From Enoplolaimus lenunculus (taxonomy: Eukaryota > Nematoda > Enoplea > Enoplida > Thoracostomopsidae): DNA of 64,000 bases. The stretch spans positions 62,001-126,000 of the forward strand of contig JASANG010001639.1 in NCBI GenBank assembly GCA_030248215.1, written 5' to 3'. The position numbers were made by a program, and so were the translations under genes. Positions 35,050-47,600 of this stretch are shown piece by piece; the first letter of the stretch is position 1, and the number at the start of each line of letters is the position of its first letter. Below the pieces are notes generated by a model that saw nothing but the letters and a program-made list of their open reading frames with translations, searched no databases and was not told where the DNA came from.

Positions 35050-37188
35050 ATGAGTGATTGTACTAATTGTATCTCAAATGGTAAGTGTTTTGTAGCTTAT
35101 GTGAGAGGTATTGAAAAATGCTAGCGTAGTTGAGGTATAACTTGAAGTTGTTTTAGATTAATGTTATAAAATGTTTGGCCCATGTATAGAACAGGGCCGG
35201 AACAATAGTATAAGCATATTCCTAAGCCTAAGCGTAAGCAAAAACCGTTAGTCCTAAAGCTTAAACTGACTCTATTATAGCCCCGCTAGAAAACGATCAA
35301 ATTTTCAGTTATGGTGCAGCGGAACTGGTACACGAAGTGAGTCATGTTAAAAACCTTCATGACGTGTCGTTCACAACTTTGTGGTGCGGCAATAAAATCG
35401 ACATAGCGTGGGGTTAGCGAGTATTAGCAAATTTGAAGTTTGCCACATTAGCACGTTTGAAGTTTGCCGCTCGTTGGCCAGCGCTATGTCTTCGAGTGTA
35501 GTAGTAGTAGTAGTAGTTTTGGAAAATTTTTGCGATGGTACGCTTTAGTCTTATAGTAGAAATTTTATAGGTCGTCCTCTACCTGACGAAACTTGGTATC
35601 CAATGGGTCATTCGTTAGAAAAGTCTGCTGATGGTAAAGAAGCGTTCACGTTTTTCTTCGGTGGCCCATTCAGCAATTTCTATCCTTCACCGATATCAAT
35701 CGACGGTCATCGATTTGCTACTGTAGAGCAATATTTTCATTATCGGAAAGCTGGTAAGACTGCGAATGTATTTCGCCGTATAACCGAAGTGTTCTATCCT
35801 TTTTGGATATTTGTTTACTTTCCCGTCACACTATTGTTTAATGGACGGTAAATCCCCAAAGTGTTTGTGGTATCACATTATCACATGTTTAGGCCCAGGC
35901 TAAGGTGTATTCTCAGGCTTAGGCTTAGAGGCAGGCTCAGGTTAGTTATGTGTGGATACAGAAACTAAACAAGTGTCCTTCTTTGTTGTTTAGATGCATT
36001 GTTTTATTGAGAAATTGTTAGCGATTGTCCAATTCTATTTTAAGAAGCAATATTGTAGTTTTTTGTTATGGCATACTCCAAGTCAAATTTTAAGGTATAC
36101 CATGAGAATGTGTATTGTGACTGGACGCAGCGAATACAGCACAACCTAATTGTTTGTTTGGTTATTATTTTTGTATGTCTTGTAGTTCTGTTCGATGACA
36201 AAGAATCACAACAAAAGTTGCTCGTTACAAAAGATCCTGGGAAAACAAAAGCGCTTGGTCGTCAAGTGAAAAATTTCAATGAAGACGATTGGGAGCGCGA
36301 GCGATATGGAGCAATGAAAGACGGGTGTGTGGCCAAGGTAACCATTGAAAGTCTTATATTTCGGTTGAAGTTTTATTAAAAATTTAAAATGTTGCACTCA
36401 TTCGAACTTGTGCTAAATTTTTGATGATAATTATTAGCAAGAGTGTATGAGATTCGTTAACAAGAGTGTGCAACTCTGCGTGTCCCGCATGGTACAAAAT
36501 GTATCACCGGGCATTACGTTTTTGGCCTACCCCTTATTTAGAGGGGTGGGGTAATTATAAGTGGAGTATTTTTGATGTAGGATGCATACGAAGCCGTGAT
36601 TGGCACAGGTTGTATAGCCCCCCTCTAAATAAGGGGGTTGGTCCAAACGCGACGCGTACCTGGTACATTTTTATACCATGCGGAACCCAAGACTTGCATA
36701 CTCATGTATCATGCACTGTTGCTAATAGTGATGCACATTTTGAGTTAAATTTAATTAAACGTCTAACTTAATTCCATATTGGCAATGACAAGCAACATTT
36801 GCTAATTCGGCGATGAAATATGTTTCCATTTCCAATTCTGGTTCCTGTTCTTCTTCCAGCAAAACAATCAATTCCTGTTTCGGTATAAACTTATTTTTTG
36901 GTTAGAAGCCTGCCGTCGTTGTATCGGCGTTATTTTTTGAAATTTTTATTTCATTGTCTTATATACTTTTAGTACACACAGTGTAAAGAATTGGGCGGAA
37001 TTTTGCTGAACACAGGTGACACAACTATCGTTGAAGCATCGCCAACAGATTGTGTATGGGGCATCGGATTGACGGCTGGTGATCCTGCGGCAGTCGACCG
37101 AAAACAATGGCGGGGACGAAATTTGCTCGGCAAAGTTTTGATGGAAATACGCGAAGAGCTACGGCAGGATAAATATGGTGGTACATGA
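35050..37188 (+). CDS. Compact NADAR-domain protein (four exons)
   Basis: Exons: 35050-35080, 35571-35753, 36186-36337 and 36973-37188; phases agree, 193 residues plus TGA. The start MSDCTNCISNGRP is the only ATG that splices in frame. NADAR motifs in order: FFFGGPFSNFYPSP, IDGHRFATVEQYFHYRKA, TKALGRQVKNFNEDDW, IVEASPTDCVWGIGL, DRKQWRGRNLLG and LMEIREEL. Length and layout match stand-alone YbiA-type N-glycosidases (about 150-200 residues). It sits 5.1 kb downstream of, and in the same direction as, the large NADAR gene. The 152-nt third exon and its flanking phases are identical in both genes; only the intron inside WGIG-L is absent here. Family members cleave N-glycosidic bonds, including reversal of guanine ADP-ribosylation and hydrolysis of riboflavin intermediates. 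Which applies here cannot be read from sequence. Confidence 0.92.
35177..35300. repeat. Partial TTAGGC-bearing MITE in intron 1 of the compact NADAR gene
   Basis: Left end TTTGGCCCATGTATAGAACAG, then GCGGAACAATAGTATAAGCATATT and CCTAAGCCTAAGCG, ending near GCCCCGCTAGAAAACGATC without a clean right terminus. Confidence 0.6.
36440..36725. mobile_element. Inverted-repeat element with GCATGGTACAAAATGTA arms
   Basis: Left AAGAGTGTGCAACTCTGCG, CCGCATGGTACAAAATGTA and CCCCTTATTTAGAGGGG; right the inverse CCCCTCTAAATAAGGGGG, GGTACATTTTTATACCATGCGG. Related imperfect copies lie at 49895-50178 and 54871-55142. It is in the last intron of the compact NADAR gene. Confidence 0.7.
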
Positions 37189-38274
37189 AGTTAAACGTCT
37201 ATTGGGGTGCAACCTGATTTCCGGTTCCGGCAGAGATGGGTATCTGGGTCGGGTATTGTTGTTTGCCAAGTTTTTGAGCATTTAAAGTTTTAACGTTATT
37301 ATTCGTTGTGTTAGAATTTGTGGGTTTAATGTACACTTGCTCCACAGATTTTGAAATTATGACATATTGGCACGACTTACGTGTAGGATTGACTTAGGCT
37401 TATGTATCAGCTTAGACTTTGGTTTAGACGTAATTATAAGCTTGGTTCCCGGCTGAGGCCTATGCCACTTATCCTTGACAGGTCGAAACCTTATGAAATC
37501 GATATAATACACACGCTCTGTTTACCTATTCTTGCCGGCCAATGTCCGGGATATGACGTCCGTTACCTCAAAAGCAGAATGCCCTGGCCTTAAGTTAATA
37601 CTTTAATCCCCCTCTTGACTCTAAGATTACATTACAAATTCTAGGCAGTTTGGAGACAGCCGAAGAACATTACGGCTGCTCAATTTCGTCGAAGATTTTG
37701 GGGCGATGAGACTTTTATCCTAGCGCATCCCTGCTCTTGGATAAAACTTCTGACCTCCGTGGCGTGCAATTCCCTCTACCATCCGTTGGGTAGGAAAAAT
37801 ACACGCTACCGTTTAGCGTTCACTGGCTCTTCTCAGAAATATAAAACGCTTTATGGATTCACGGATCCAGGGTATCTCTACCTACAGTAATTAGGGCTGT
37901 GAGATGAACGGTACAAGAGTCGATTCCCGTTTATATTTTTGTACGTACTAAATTGCAATAGTATAATTAATAATTGACCACAGCTTTTCAGTCTGAAACG
38001 TTTGATTTAAAAAATTTTATTGGACCATCCGTCGTGAGCCGAATTTTGGACGCGTGGAACAATAGTCAACTGTTTAGTTTTTTTAGTGCTAAATGTAAAA
38101 TGTTGATGCAAAAAAATTTCTCGTTCCAGTGATCTTTATTTTTCGAACCCCGTAACTGGAATAATCATAAGGGATTGGTTTTAGGTTTTGGAATTTGTGT
38201 GTTTAAATTTGGAACCTCGATGTGACATTTTATTGCACTGTGTTTTATTTGATAACTTCGTTCGTCTCTTTTTA

Positions 38275-38390
38275 TATATGTGTTTGCTTGTTTATTTGTT
38301 TGCTTGCTTGCTTGTTCGTTATTTTAGTTCGTTTGTTTGTTTGTTCGTTTGCTTGTTTGTTTGTTTGTTTATTTGTTTGCATTTGATCAC
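38275..38390. repeat. TTTG/CTTG-rich simple repeat
   Basis: Imperfect TTTG, CTTG and TTCG tetramers over about 115 bp. Confidence 0.85.
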
Positions 38391-39944
38391 TGTATTTTAT
38401 TTGTGTATTACCTATATTCGTTATTATCATACTGTAATATTTAAATCCGGTGGTCAGCTTGTGATAATTGCTTCTGTGATTTGTTTTATTTTGGGTGAAT
38501 TACCGGTAAACATATTTGCGTGTCATAATTGTGAGAACCTCGCGCTAGTCTTTGACATTAAACAATTAGTGGGATACCTAAAATCATGTTTAAGTTGAAA
38601 AATAATACAAACTATGCCATTTAGTATATTTAACCAGAAAAAAAGATGTAAAAGGTTGAGTCTGATCCGGTACACTCTAGTAAATAACTATTATATGTAT
38701 TTTGTTTACCTTTGAAGCCTAAAATAAATATTTAGTGATAAACTCTAGGTGCCAGTCTTGGACGGGAGTTTGAATAGGCTACATTGTTTGAAAATTGCCT
38801 AAACGTTGTTTCGTGTAAAAATCATGTGAGTTCCTCCCTGTGGGTGTATATTATATAGCTCAAGTTACTTTCAGGGACTTGCGATTTCCGAGGGACTCTA
38901 ATAGAGTAAGCTTCTGCTGCTTCGACGAATTTTTTATGCATCCGGCTTTGACGTTTTTCGCCTCCAGTTGCACTTTGGCGCTTATGTTTTAATGCCGATA
39001 CTTATTTTTTCAATTCATTTTTTTAAACTTTTAAACTAAAGCTATTTGTTTTGATTATGTACAGAGTAGCACACGCGAACATGGCTTTTTCGTTGTCAGT
39101 TAGGGCGGTACCATATTTAACACGATATTTTAGCTTTCTCTAGCGTCGCGTGGACGCCGTCCGGCACTTTACAGCACTTTGCGCGAATTTCTTGAAGGAT
39201 CGTATATATACGCACTTAAGTGTATATGCTCCAGTAAGTGATATATATTTACACGTTTCTGTTAATGTTTATGCTCTGCTCATGTTTTTGTTTAACTAGT
39301 TTTCGGGAATGCCGCTGTAATTTTATGCGGTCTCAACCAAGCCATTTCTCAATTAGATCGATTTACCGAGGTTCTTTAAGAGTTAGACTTATTTTTCTGG
39401 AGGTGTTTGGCGTAAATCTTGTTGTGTTGCTTGCTGAGATTTTGAATGTTTTCGCCTCGGTTTCTAACTTTTACCATACTTCGAGCAACTGATCTAAGCT
39501 CCATGTAATGTGACGCCTATTTCCGCGGCAACTGCCACAATACATCAACTCACAGAAGAATTTTGGTGAATTCACGCAGATCATACCGGTTGCTGCATGA
39601 CGCAGTCCAACTCCTAAATACTCCACTGATTATGTCGCTCACACGTTGCCATACGTGCACTCCGCACATCCATCGTCTTCCTATTTTGTTTTGAAAAGAC
39701 TAGCTATACTGTTGTTGCGTAACTGTGTGCGGAAACTTTATCTCAATAAAAAATGTCTGCATAGAGTTTATTGCATTGACGGACATTTTGTATACTGTTT
39801 GCGTATTATGTTAATATTAAATATAGAGTTGCGTGAATTGTCAGACTTTGTCGTTACAGTCTAAAAGGTGTCGCCAGAAAGCGCTAAATAAGCTAATTAA
39901 TTTACTGCGAAATTTCGTTGCTTTTTGCATCTTCGCCAAAGTTT

Positions 39945-40165
39945 CCTTCTAAAAATTGAATTTTCCCGCCAAAGTTTGAATTTCGCGTCAAAATTTGAAT
40001 TTTCCCGCAAAAATCTGAATTCCGCGCCAAAATTTGAATTTCCTCGTCAAAATTTGAATTTCCCACCAAAGTTTAAATTTTTCCGCCAAAATTTGAATTT
40101 CGCGTCAAAATTTGAATTTAATTTGAGTTTCCCGCCAAGATTTGATTTTCCCCGCTAAGGTGTCC
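39945..40165. repeat. Tandem array of TTTCCCGCCAAAATTTGAA units
   Basis: About eleven degenerate units of 19-20 bp. Several contain TTTCCCGCCAAA, which equals the E2F binding consensus (TTTSSCGC). Variants read CGCGTCAAAATTTGAA. Confidence 0.8.
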
Positions 40166-40930
40166 CTAATGTGTCTATCATATAAAAATGTTGTCCACTA
40201 CATTGTTTTTCAAACATTTCAATGTCCTAGACAGTGTCACTGCAAAACAGTCTTGTCCGGATAGAGTTTTCGAAAAACTATGTCTGCGAATGGCGGTGAT
40301 ACTATTGGAAAATGAAGGGTTTCGATAAAACATATGCCAGACAAGCTATTGAATTTCTTTTGGGAGGGGACATTTTCTGTGCCTAGTGCACGTATGGTAA
40401 CGTGTGAGTGACATTACTCGCCAACCATTTTTATATGATTTTTTCAATGTTTGATTAAATCGCTTCACCAGTCCTATAGTTTGTGGATGATAGCAGGAAG
40501 ATAAAGTATGGTTTTTGTTACCGACCTCGAGCTGTGAATCCTGTTTTCGCTTTCAGTACTCTTCAAAGGTAAAGAACAAATATATTTCATAATGTTCCTA
40601 ACTATAATTTTGTAGTCAAAAGCAACAATATCGCAAATTTGGAAAGTAATTTTTATACGCAGGGTGAAATGTACTGTCAATACTACTTCTGAAGTTAACA
40701 TTTTATGCAAAACATAGGGTACTAAAAGTTGTCATTTTATGTATTAAATTCATTGCTCTTTGTACTGATTCTGTATAAGTCGCTCGATATTTTTGTTGGA
40801 CATTAAAGAGGGCGTAATGACAGTTATCTGCAGGTTGGCTGGTTACTTCTCACGCCGGTTACAATTTGGTCCGCCTAGCAAAGTTTAAATTCTATGGGTT
40901 TCAATAATGTTGAGGTCTGTTAAACCTCAG

Positions 40931-41100
40931 GGCCAATGTAAAGAACAGGGGCGGAACAGTATTGTAAGCATATTCCTAAGCTTAAGCCTAAGCCTAAACT
41001 TAAGCGTAAGAATCCTAAGCAAAAAATGTAATCTAGAGTCTAAACCTACCCTTTATAGACCCACCAGAAACCTGGACGTAGCTAGAAGTAAACATGGGCC
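40931..41100. mobile_element. TTAGGC-bearing MITE
   Basis: Starts GGCCAATGTAAAGAACAGGGG, ends AGTAAACATGGGCC, with CCTAAGCCTAAGCCTAA in the interior and the family block TAGACCCACCAGAAACCTGGACG near the right end. No target duplication visible. Confidence 0.7.
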
Positions 41101-41468
41101 GCTTTCAACAGTTTCACGCAGTAAAAACTCAAAATTGAACTGAATAAAAATGCATATGAATGTTTTATAGTCAGTAAAACTTTTGTAACCATGCAATGAC
41201 GATAACTCTATAGGTGTTTCCACGAATTTAAATCATGAAGGTATATCCAGAAGAAGTCTGTTGAAATAAGCTAACAGTGCGGGCCCGCAGCCAAAAGGAG
41301 GCAAGGGGGGCTGAGCCCCCCTGGAAAATTTTTCCCCCTAGAAAGTTTTCAACCTTGCTTGTAACTCATTGAAAAAAAATTTTTTAGTCCCCTTAGCAAT
41401 GTGAGCTGGCTACAGGCCTGTAGCGGTGACCGCAGGTTTGGCCTTCCGTCATATATCTTTTTAACACT

Positions 41469-41474
41469 TTTATT
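41469..41474 (-). promoter_or_regulatory. Candidate polyadenylation signal of the kinesin gene
   Basis: AATAAA on the minus strand about 190 bp downstream of the kinesin stop codon. In AT-rich DNA such a hexamer is common, so this is only a candidate. Confidence 0.3.
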
Positions 41475-41659
41475 TCGTTTCGTTTCCTCCAAGATACTAT
41501 TGACAAATTCTGTGACCTGGTCTGCCAATTACACATAGTTTATACCTGAACAGACGTTTTTTGCTTGCAAGTGCTAAAATAGCTCGTTTTCATTGATACA
41601 AAATAAATATGCAAACGTAACAAAATAATAATTATGAAACCGAGAAGATATGCATTTGA

Positions 41660-44600
41660 TTAAATTAACGTATTGATATTTGGTCGAACTAAAAATTGTG
41701 ACTGTGTTTCTTGGCGTCGGAAATGACCAGGTGAAATTGGACGTCTTCGACCTGAAAAACTTTCAAAACGAAATTTAATTCGCATGATTGACGTTGGTTT
41801 CCTTAAAGGATTTGTTTTCTGTAGTGAGGATCGTGTACTCGCCGAAATTAGTACTTCAACTTCAGCATATTGCCAAAATGTGATGTATACCAGGTTTATG
41901 ATGTATAAATTTATTTTTTTCTCGTGATCAGTATGCACGCGTTAGAAACAAACTCATTCAAACGAAGAACAACCAATCAAAATCAGTTTGCATTCCAGTA
42001 TATTTGCTTGTGTTGCCTTGAGCACCAGTAGCTGTTCGTCTCATAGACGTTTACTATAGTACTTTGTTTCGGAGCTGACTTGTTATTGCTTGCTTTTTCA
42101 AGACAGATCTGTTTAAAAAATCCATACCTGTAATCGATGGTCTTCGGCGTCCACCGCTTGTTGACCGATGACGTGGCGGTGGTGCTGGCAGTGTCCGTAC
42201 TGGCTGAAATGTGAAAAAATTACTACTTTTGACTTAAATTCAAAAAATAACGACTCAAACAGTTGTATCCATTTTCTAGAATAGATTGTGGGAACTGTTA
42301 CAAATATCCATAACTATAAACAACCCAACTGAGAACAGAAAAATCAAGAGTCGACTGGAAGAAGTCTTTTATCTGTTCGGGCAGCGCGGGACCAACAACA
42401 CACCTTTTGAAATTTAAAGAGATTTTTTCGGCAAACACGACAATGTTATTTTCCGATATGCACTATTCATTTTAGGTTTGTGAAAAACTGGTTCTATTTT
42501 GAATGTTTCTGGTAGAAATGCTTTAAAATCGTTTATTTCATATTTGGGTCCATGTTTAAGTAACAAGTGCAGCCGTGTATCTACGAGTTCAAAAACTTCA
42601 GTTTAAACTGAAAATATCTAAGCATAAACCTTCCTGTTAGTTTAGTTAATCTAAAAAATTAGTTTAATACTGGTGGATTGGCTTAAGCTTAAATCAAGTT
42701 AAAGTATTTAGAGCGTATATACTGTTCCGGCCTCGCAATATTCTTCTAAAAATAAGTTTACTTAAACTCGTTTTAAATTTAAAAATACGTTTAGTTTATG
42801 TAAAACTTAAAATTCTAGTTTAGTAAGTCCGTGCAGCCATTTAAGTTTTACTTAGACAGATATTCAAGTCTAGTTAAGCTATAATTTACGCTTAAGTTTT
42901 TGAGAGAAGCATATTCCTAAATCTAAGCCTAAGCCTAAATGTATGGATGAGCCTATTCCTAAGCCTAAGCCTAAGCTCAAGCCCACGCCTAAGTACAAAT
43001 ATTAATCTAAAGCTTAAACTGACCCTTTTGTAGCTCTTCCGGAAAACGATCCGGCCTGTTCTAATACATGGGCCCATTTTTGCATGGTTGAACTTAATAA
43101 AACAAAGTTTATGTTTCGTAATCAATATTTTAATCTCGCTCAAAAATTTGTTTAACACAACATCATAAGACCCACCGATTCTGATGAAGCTCGCGAAAAC
43201 GGGGGGCTAACCGAACCTGGTCGTATGGGAGGAGGCGACACGACCCGTCGAGTATGCGGGGCTCGATTTGCTGGTCGATATTTGAGCACTTGAGCAGGCC
43301 GGTTTCTTGGTCCTGGGCGCCGAAGGCCTCTTGTAGGCGGAATACGTCTTGGCTGGAAATTCAACAATAAATTCTCGTACGCAACGCTTATAAAAGGAGC
43401 AAATGAGCTGGTTCTAAGAATCATTTATGCATCTGTTGATTAACTGTTTTGAAAGCTTAGACTCGGTTGAAGAACATCAACAACAATCTGAATGCATCAA
43501 ACGAAGTTTTAAAGACGCCTTCTATGTGAAATATTTAAGTATTGGGAATATTGGTCGGCGATGAATCGTTTTATCTTGGAGCTATAGTAAAGATTTTTTA
43601 AAAAAATTCAACTTTTCAATCAACTTTTTCTAAAAATAACAAGCCTAATTTTTTTACCAAAACATTAATTCGTTCCGAAACCTATGGAACAAATTAACCA
43701 ATTTATCTGGGGCAAGGCTGACTGAAAGTAACGGTTTGCTATGAAAATCATTAAGTGGGTTTGCTATGAAAATCATTAAGTGTTTCATAATTTACATTAA
43801 ATTAAACATTAAAATTACGTCTGGCTTCTAGCTCGCTTCGCCTGTGAATTTTTTTCGGGGGTCATATTTTTAGACTGCCTAGGAACGTTTCCTTAATATG
43901 GCTTATACCGGCTGTCGTGGTACAACTTCTTCATCGGTTTCTTCTGTGGGTACAATTTGAGGCAAAAATGACCGGGTCCCTGCGGCACCGGAGGTTCGTG
44001 ACCTCCGTCGTCGTTTTGGATCATTAGCGCCGCCCCGTAACATTGCCATATCATCAACAGTTACAGGTCGACGAGCTTCAGACCCTGGCAGCGCTGGGAA
44101 TAACTCTTGACTAAAACAGATGAAAATTGGTCTAATTTTGCTTGCCTTATTTCGGATGTCGTTCGGTATTTCTGTCCTCATTCAAGGCCAGTAGCAAGCC
44201 CAATATACTAGAAGGGGGTCAAAAATATGGAAGATGAACCATGGTCCATCTGGGGGGGATAGTTAGCGACCAAAAACGTTCCATGTAATGTTTATCGGCA
44301 ACAATAGTTCCCGTGGCCAAACCATCGAGGCAGCAAAAGTTTTACGAACCATACGATTTCAGTTGCAGTGAAAAACTCGAAATTCACAGCATTTCTATGA
44401 ATTCTCAGGTGAATAGTCCCCCAGAGTCAAATACAACTCACTGAGTCGAACGTTTGACTCCGGCAGAGTCGAATTTGACTCTTTTTGTGTATTAAACCCG
44501 TGGAGCCTATTTCGGAGAGAGTCAATTTGATTCACCGTTTTTGCAGTGTATTTTCATATCTTGGGTCCATGTAAAGATCAGGGGCGGAACGTTTTTCTGT

Positions 44601-47600
44601 GGCACTGTAAAAGACTAAGCTTAAACTTTAGACTATTTTTTCGTCTAGTCTTAGAAATAAGCGTATTCTTGCGCTTATACTTCGGCTTATGCTTAAAGGC
44701 TTAGAAATTATGCTTATACTACTGTTACCACTTTGTTCTATACATTGGTCTTATCTTGTATATTTTAACGGTTTAATTAAGGATTGCAGACATGAGCAAA
44801 AACAAAATACTGTAAACATCCTGTACGATGCAGTTGGGACGAGCTCATAACGTAGTTGGGTCAATGTAAAGAACAGGACGGAACAGTATAATAAGCTTAT
44901 TCCTAAGCCTATGCCTAAGCCTAGGCCTTAGCGTAAGAATGAGTTTATTCCTAAGCGTAAGCGTAAGCCTAAGCCTAAGCCTAATAAGCCAAGCAAAAAA
45001 TTAGTTTAAAGCTTAAGCTAAATCTATTCTAGTCCCACAGAAAAACGTTTCGCCCCTGATCTTTACATGGGCCCGTAGTTGGAAACGGAGGTCATATGCT
45101 ACCAAATTTCTGTCAAAGTACATTAAAACTTACGATAAAGCGAGAACATCTGTTCCTCTCGGCATTGAAGCGTTTGTTTTTAGTCGTCGAAGCTCTGAGT
45201 ACGTCAGCGTCTTTTTGAACAGCAAATGGTCTCTTCTGTAAAATAAATATTTTACATTTCAATTTTTAAATGTAACACAAATGTTTAAAGATAGTAAACT
45301 GAAAATGCTTCGCTTAACCCTTTCTCACATGAATATTTTCTATTTCCCCTGAGACCTACTTTTATGCTAAGATTCGAACATACCATCACCACTGAGCTAG
45401 AGGAGCTTGACGCTCGGGCCCGAGGGGGCTCTCACGTCTTGCAGTGATTTAGTACTATGTATACGTCTTGCAATTGTTAAACACGATGCGATATATACTA
45501 TTTAACGTATATACACAGCGCTGAGTTGCCTACAGGCAACTCAGTGTGAGAAGGGGTTAACGAAAATACGACTTCTTAAAAATTAACGTTTATTGCAAAA
45601 ATACCTGGTTGTCTCGTGATGCTTAACACACAGATGTTTTACAATTTATTAAAACTTTAAATGAATTGATGCTTCTATGCTGTTAATTAATTTTATTCAA
45701 AATTGAGCGTCCGAAAATGAATTTTTCATTTTGCACTTCGTGCACAAGTTTCTGGTAGCATTCATTTTGACAGCTTATATCACCGAAAATTTTCAAAGGC
45801 AAGGCTGAAGATAAATTTTTGACTACACTTTACGGATAAATGTTAAGAATTACGGCCAGTGTAGCGGAACAGTATTATAAGCATATTCCTAAGCCTAAGC
45901 GTAAGCCTAAGCCAAGCAAAAAACTTAGCCTAAAGTTTAAACTTATTCTATTCCAGACCCACAAAAAACTCTGTGCCCCTGAGCTTTACATGGGCCAAAA
46001 TTATACAATAATGTTTACTTTTCACGCTCCGCTTCGATCATTTCGCGATTCCACGATTTTATTGCGAGCTCTCTTGCCTGCAAACAAATAAAGAATACGG
46101 ATTGGTTTTGCGAAAATATTTATTCAATACGATACTCAAAACGTATGAAATTGTTGTCGACTAAATATATCTTAACTCCAAAATCCCACGATAGTTTAAT
46201 ATATAGTTTACAGTTTGAATGGCCAATGTTCCTTTGAGGGGCGTAACAGTAGATTAAGCGCATTCCTAAGCCTAAGCCTAAGCCTAAGCCTAAGCATTGC
46301 AAAAATGGGTTTCTAAGCCTACGCCTAAGCCTAAGCAAAAAAATGTAATCTAGAATCAGAACCTCTCTTTTATACACCCACCAGAAACTTGGACGGCCAC
46401 TTAAAGTAACATGGGCCGTTTGAATTATAGCCGCGAACGGAGACGGCATTTTCGGATGACGCAAGCAAACCTTTCAACAAAACTTGACGATATACTTTCA
46501 AAATAAGAAAAACAGTAAAGAAATAAAATACGCTTAAAGAATGTTTATTTAAAACTATAAACTTCTAATAATATTTTGTATTATTTTTTAAATTCTTATT
46601 TGAAATCACGGATCACACTTTATACCTCATCGTTCAACGGCAGCAACTGAGCGCTGACTTGTTCACGAACGACTTGGTAATGATTGAAAATATTTTCTAG
46701 GACAATCGGATATTTGTAAGCTGAAATGAACGCAAAACTACGGTCTGGATCAAAGAAATAAGGTTCACTTTTTGGAATAAACATTAATATCCCACCCAAT
46801 CTATATGTATACTCGGTGGGCATTAAATATTAAGTATTACGGTAGCGCTATACTTTTGATGACGTCCGGTGCCGTCCGTGATTTGGACGGCGCTGTCTGG
46901 GCATCACGGTGCGGTATCGTACGCGAATTTACTCATGTACTATACCCTTATCAGTTTATTATTAATTCGGTTTCAACGTTCCATAATTTTCCCCGTGAGC
47001 CCTCACATATTGTGTCTTTTGTAATAGGCACCATACGTAGCAGTGACAGGGTTGGTTAACAATTTTCAGCACTGAAAATTTTTTACGATACTCAGGCCTG
47101 TAGCCAGATCAAATTGCTAGGGGTGGTAAAAATTTTTCAAGTAGGGCATACAAGGGTTTTCGTTTACGTACTGCAAGCAAGGTTGTAAATTTTTGTAGGG
47201 GGTTGTAAAATTTTTGCAGATGGAGCTTGGCTGAGCCAGAGTGGGATGTGGGTAAGAATTTTTTACCCAACCGCGCTCCACCCACGCAAACAAGAATTTT
47301 TATCCCGCGAGTATACCCGCGCAAATAAAATCTACCCACGACCCATCGTTTGCTCGCGTCTGAACTCAAACAGTATTTTGAAGATAGCTGATGATTCGCG
47401 CTTTGGCCCATGTTACTTTAAGGGGCTTCCACGTTTCTGGTGGGTCTATAAAAGAGTAGGTTTAGATTCTAGATTACATTGTTTTGCTTAGGCTTAGGCT
47501 TAGGAACACATTTTTGCAACGCTTAGGCTTAGGCTTAGGCTTAGGAACACATTTTTGCAACGCTTAGGCTTAGGCTTAGGCTTAGGAACACGATAACTTA

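Larger units (their letters stand above)
37189..40930. other. Intergenic between convergent NADAR and kinesin genes
   Basis: A MITE fragment (GGGGTGCAACCTGATTTCCG) lies at about 37204-37240 and short TTAGGC-like words near 37390-37460. Otherwise AT-rich, with the simple repeat and motif array listed separately. The ORF at 38188-38598 is the translation of a TTTG-rich tract. Confidence 0.45.

Noticed and set aside
38188-38598. 136-codon ORF, Cys/Leu/Phe-rich
   Set aside because: Its middle is the TTTG/CTTG simple repeat; no domain and no start context.
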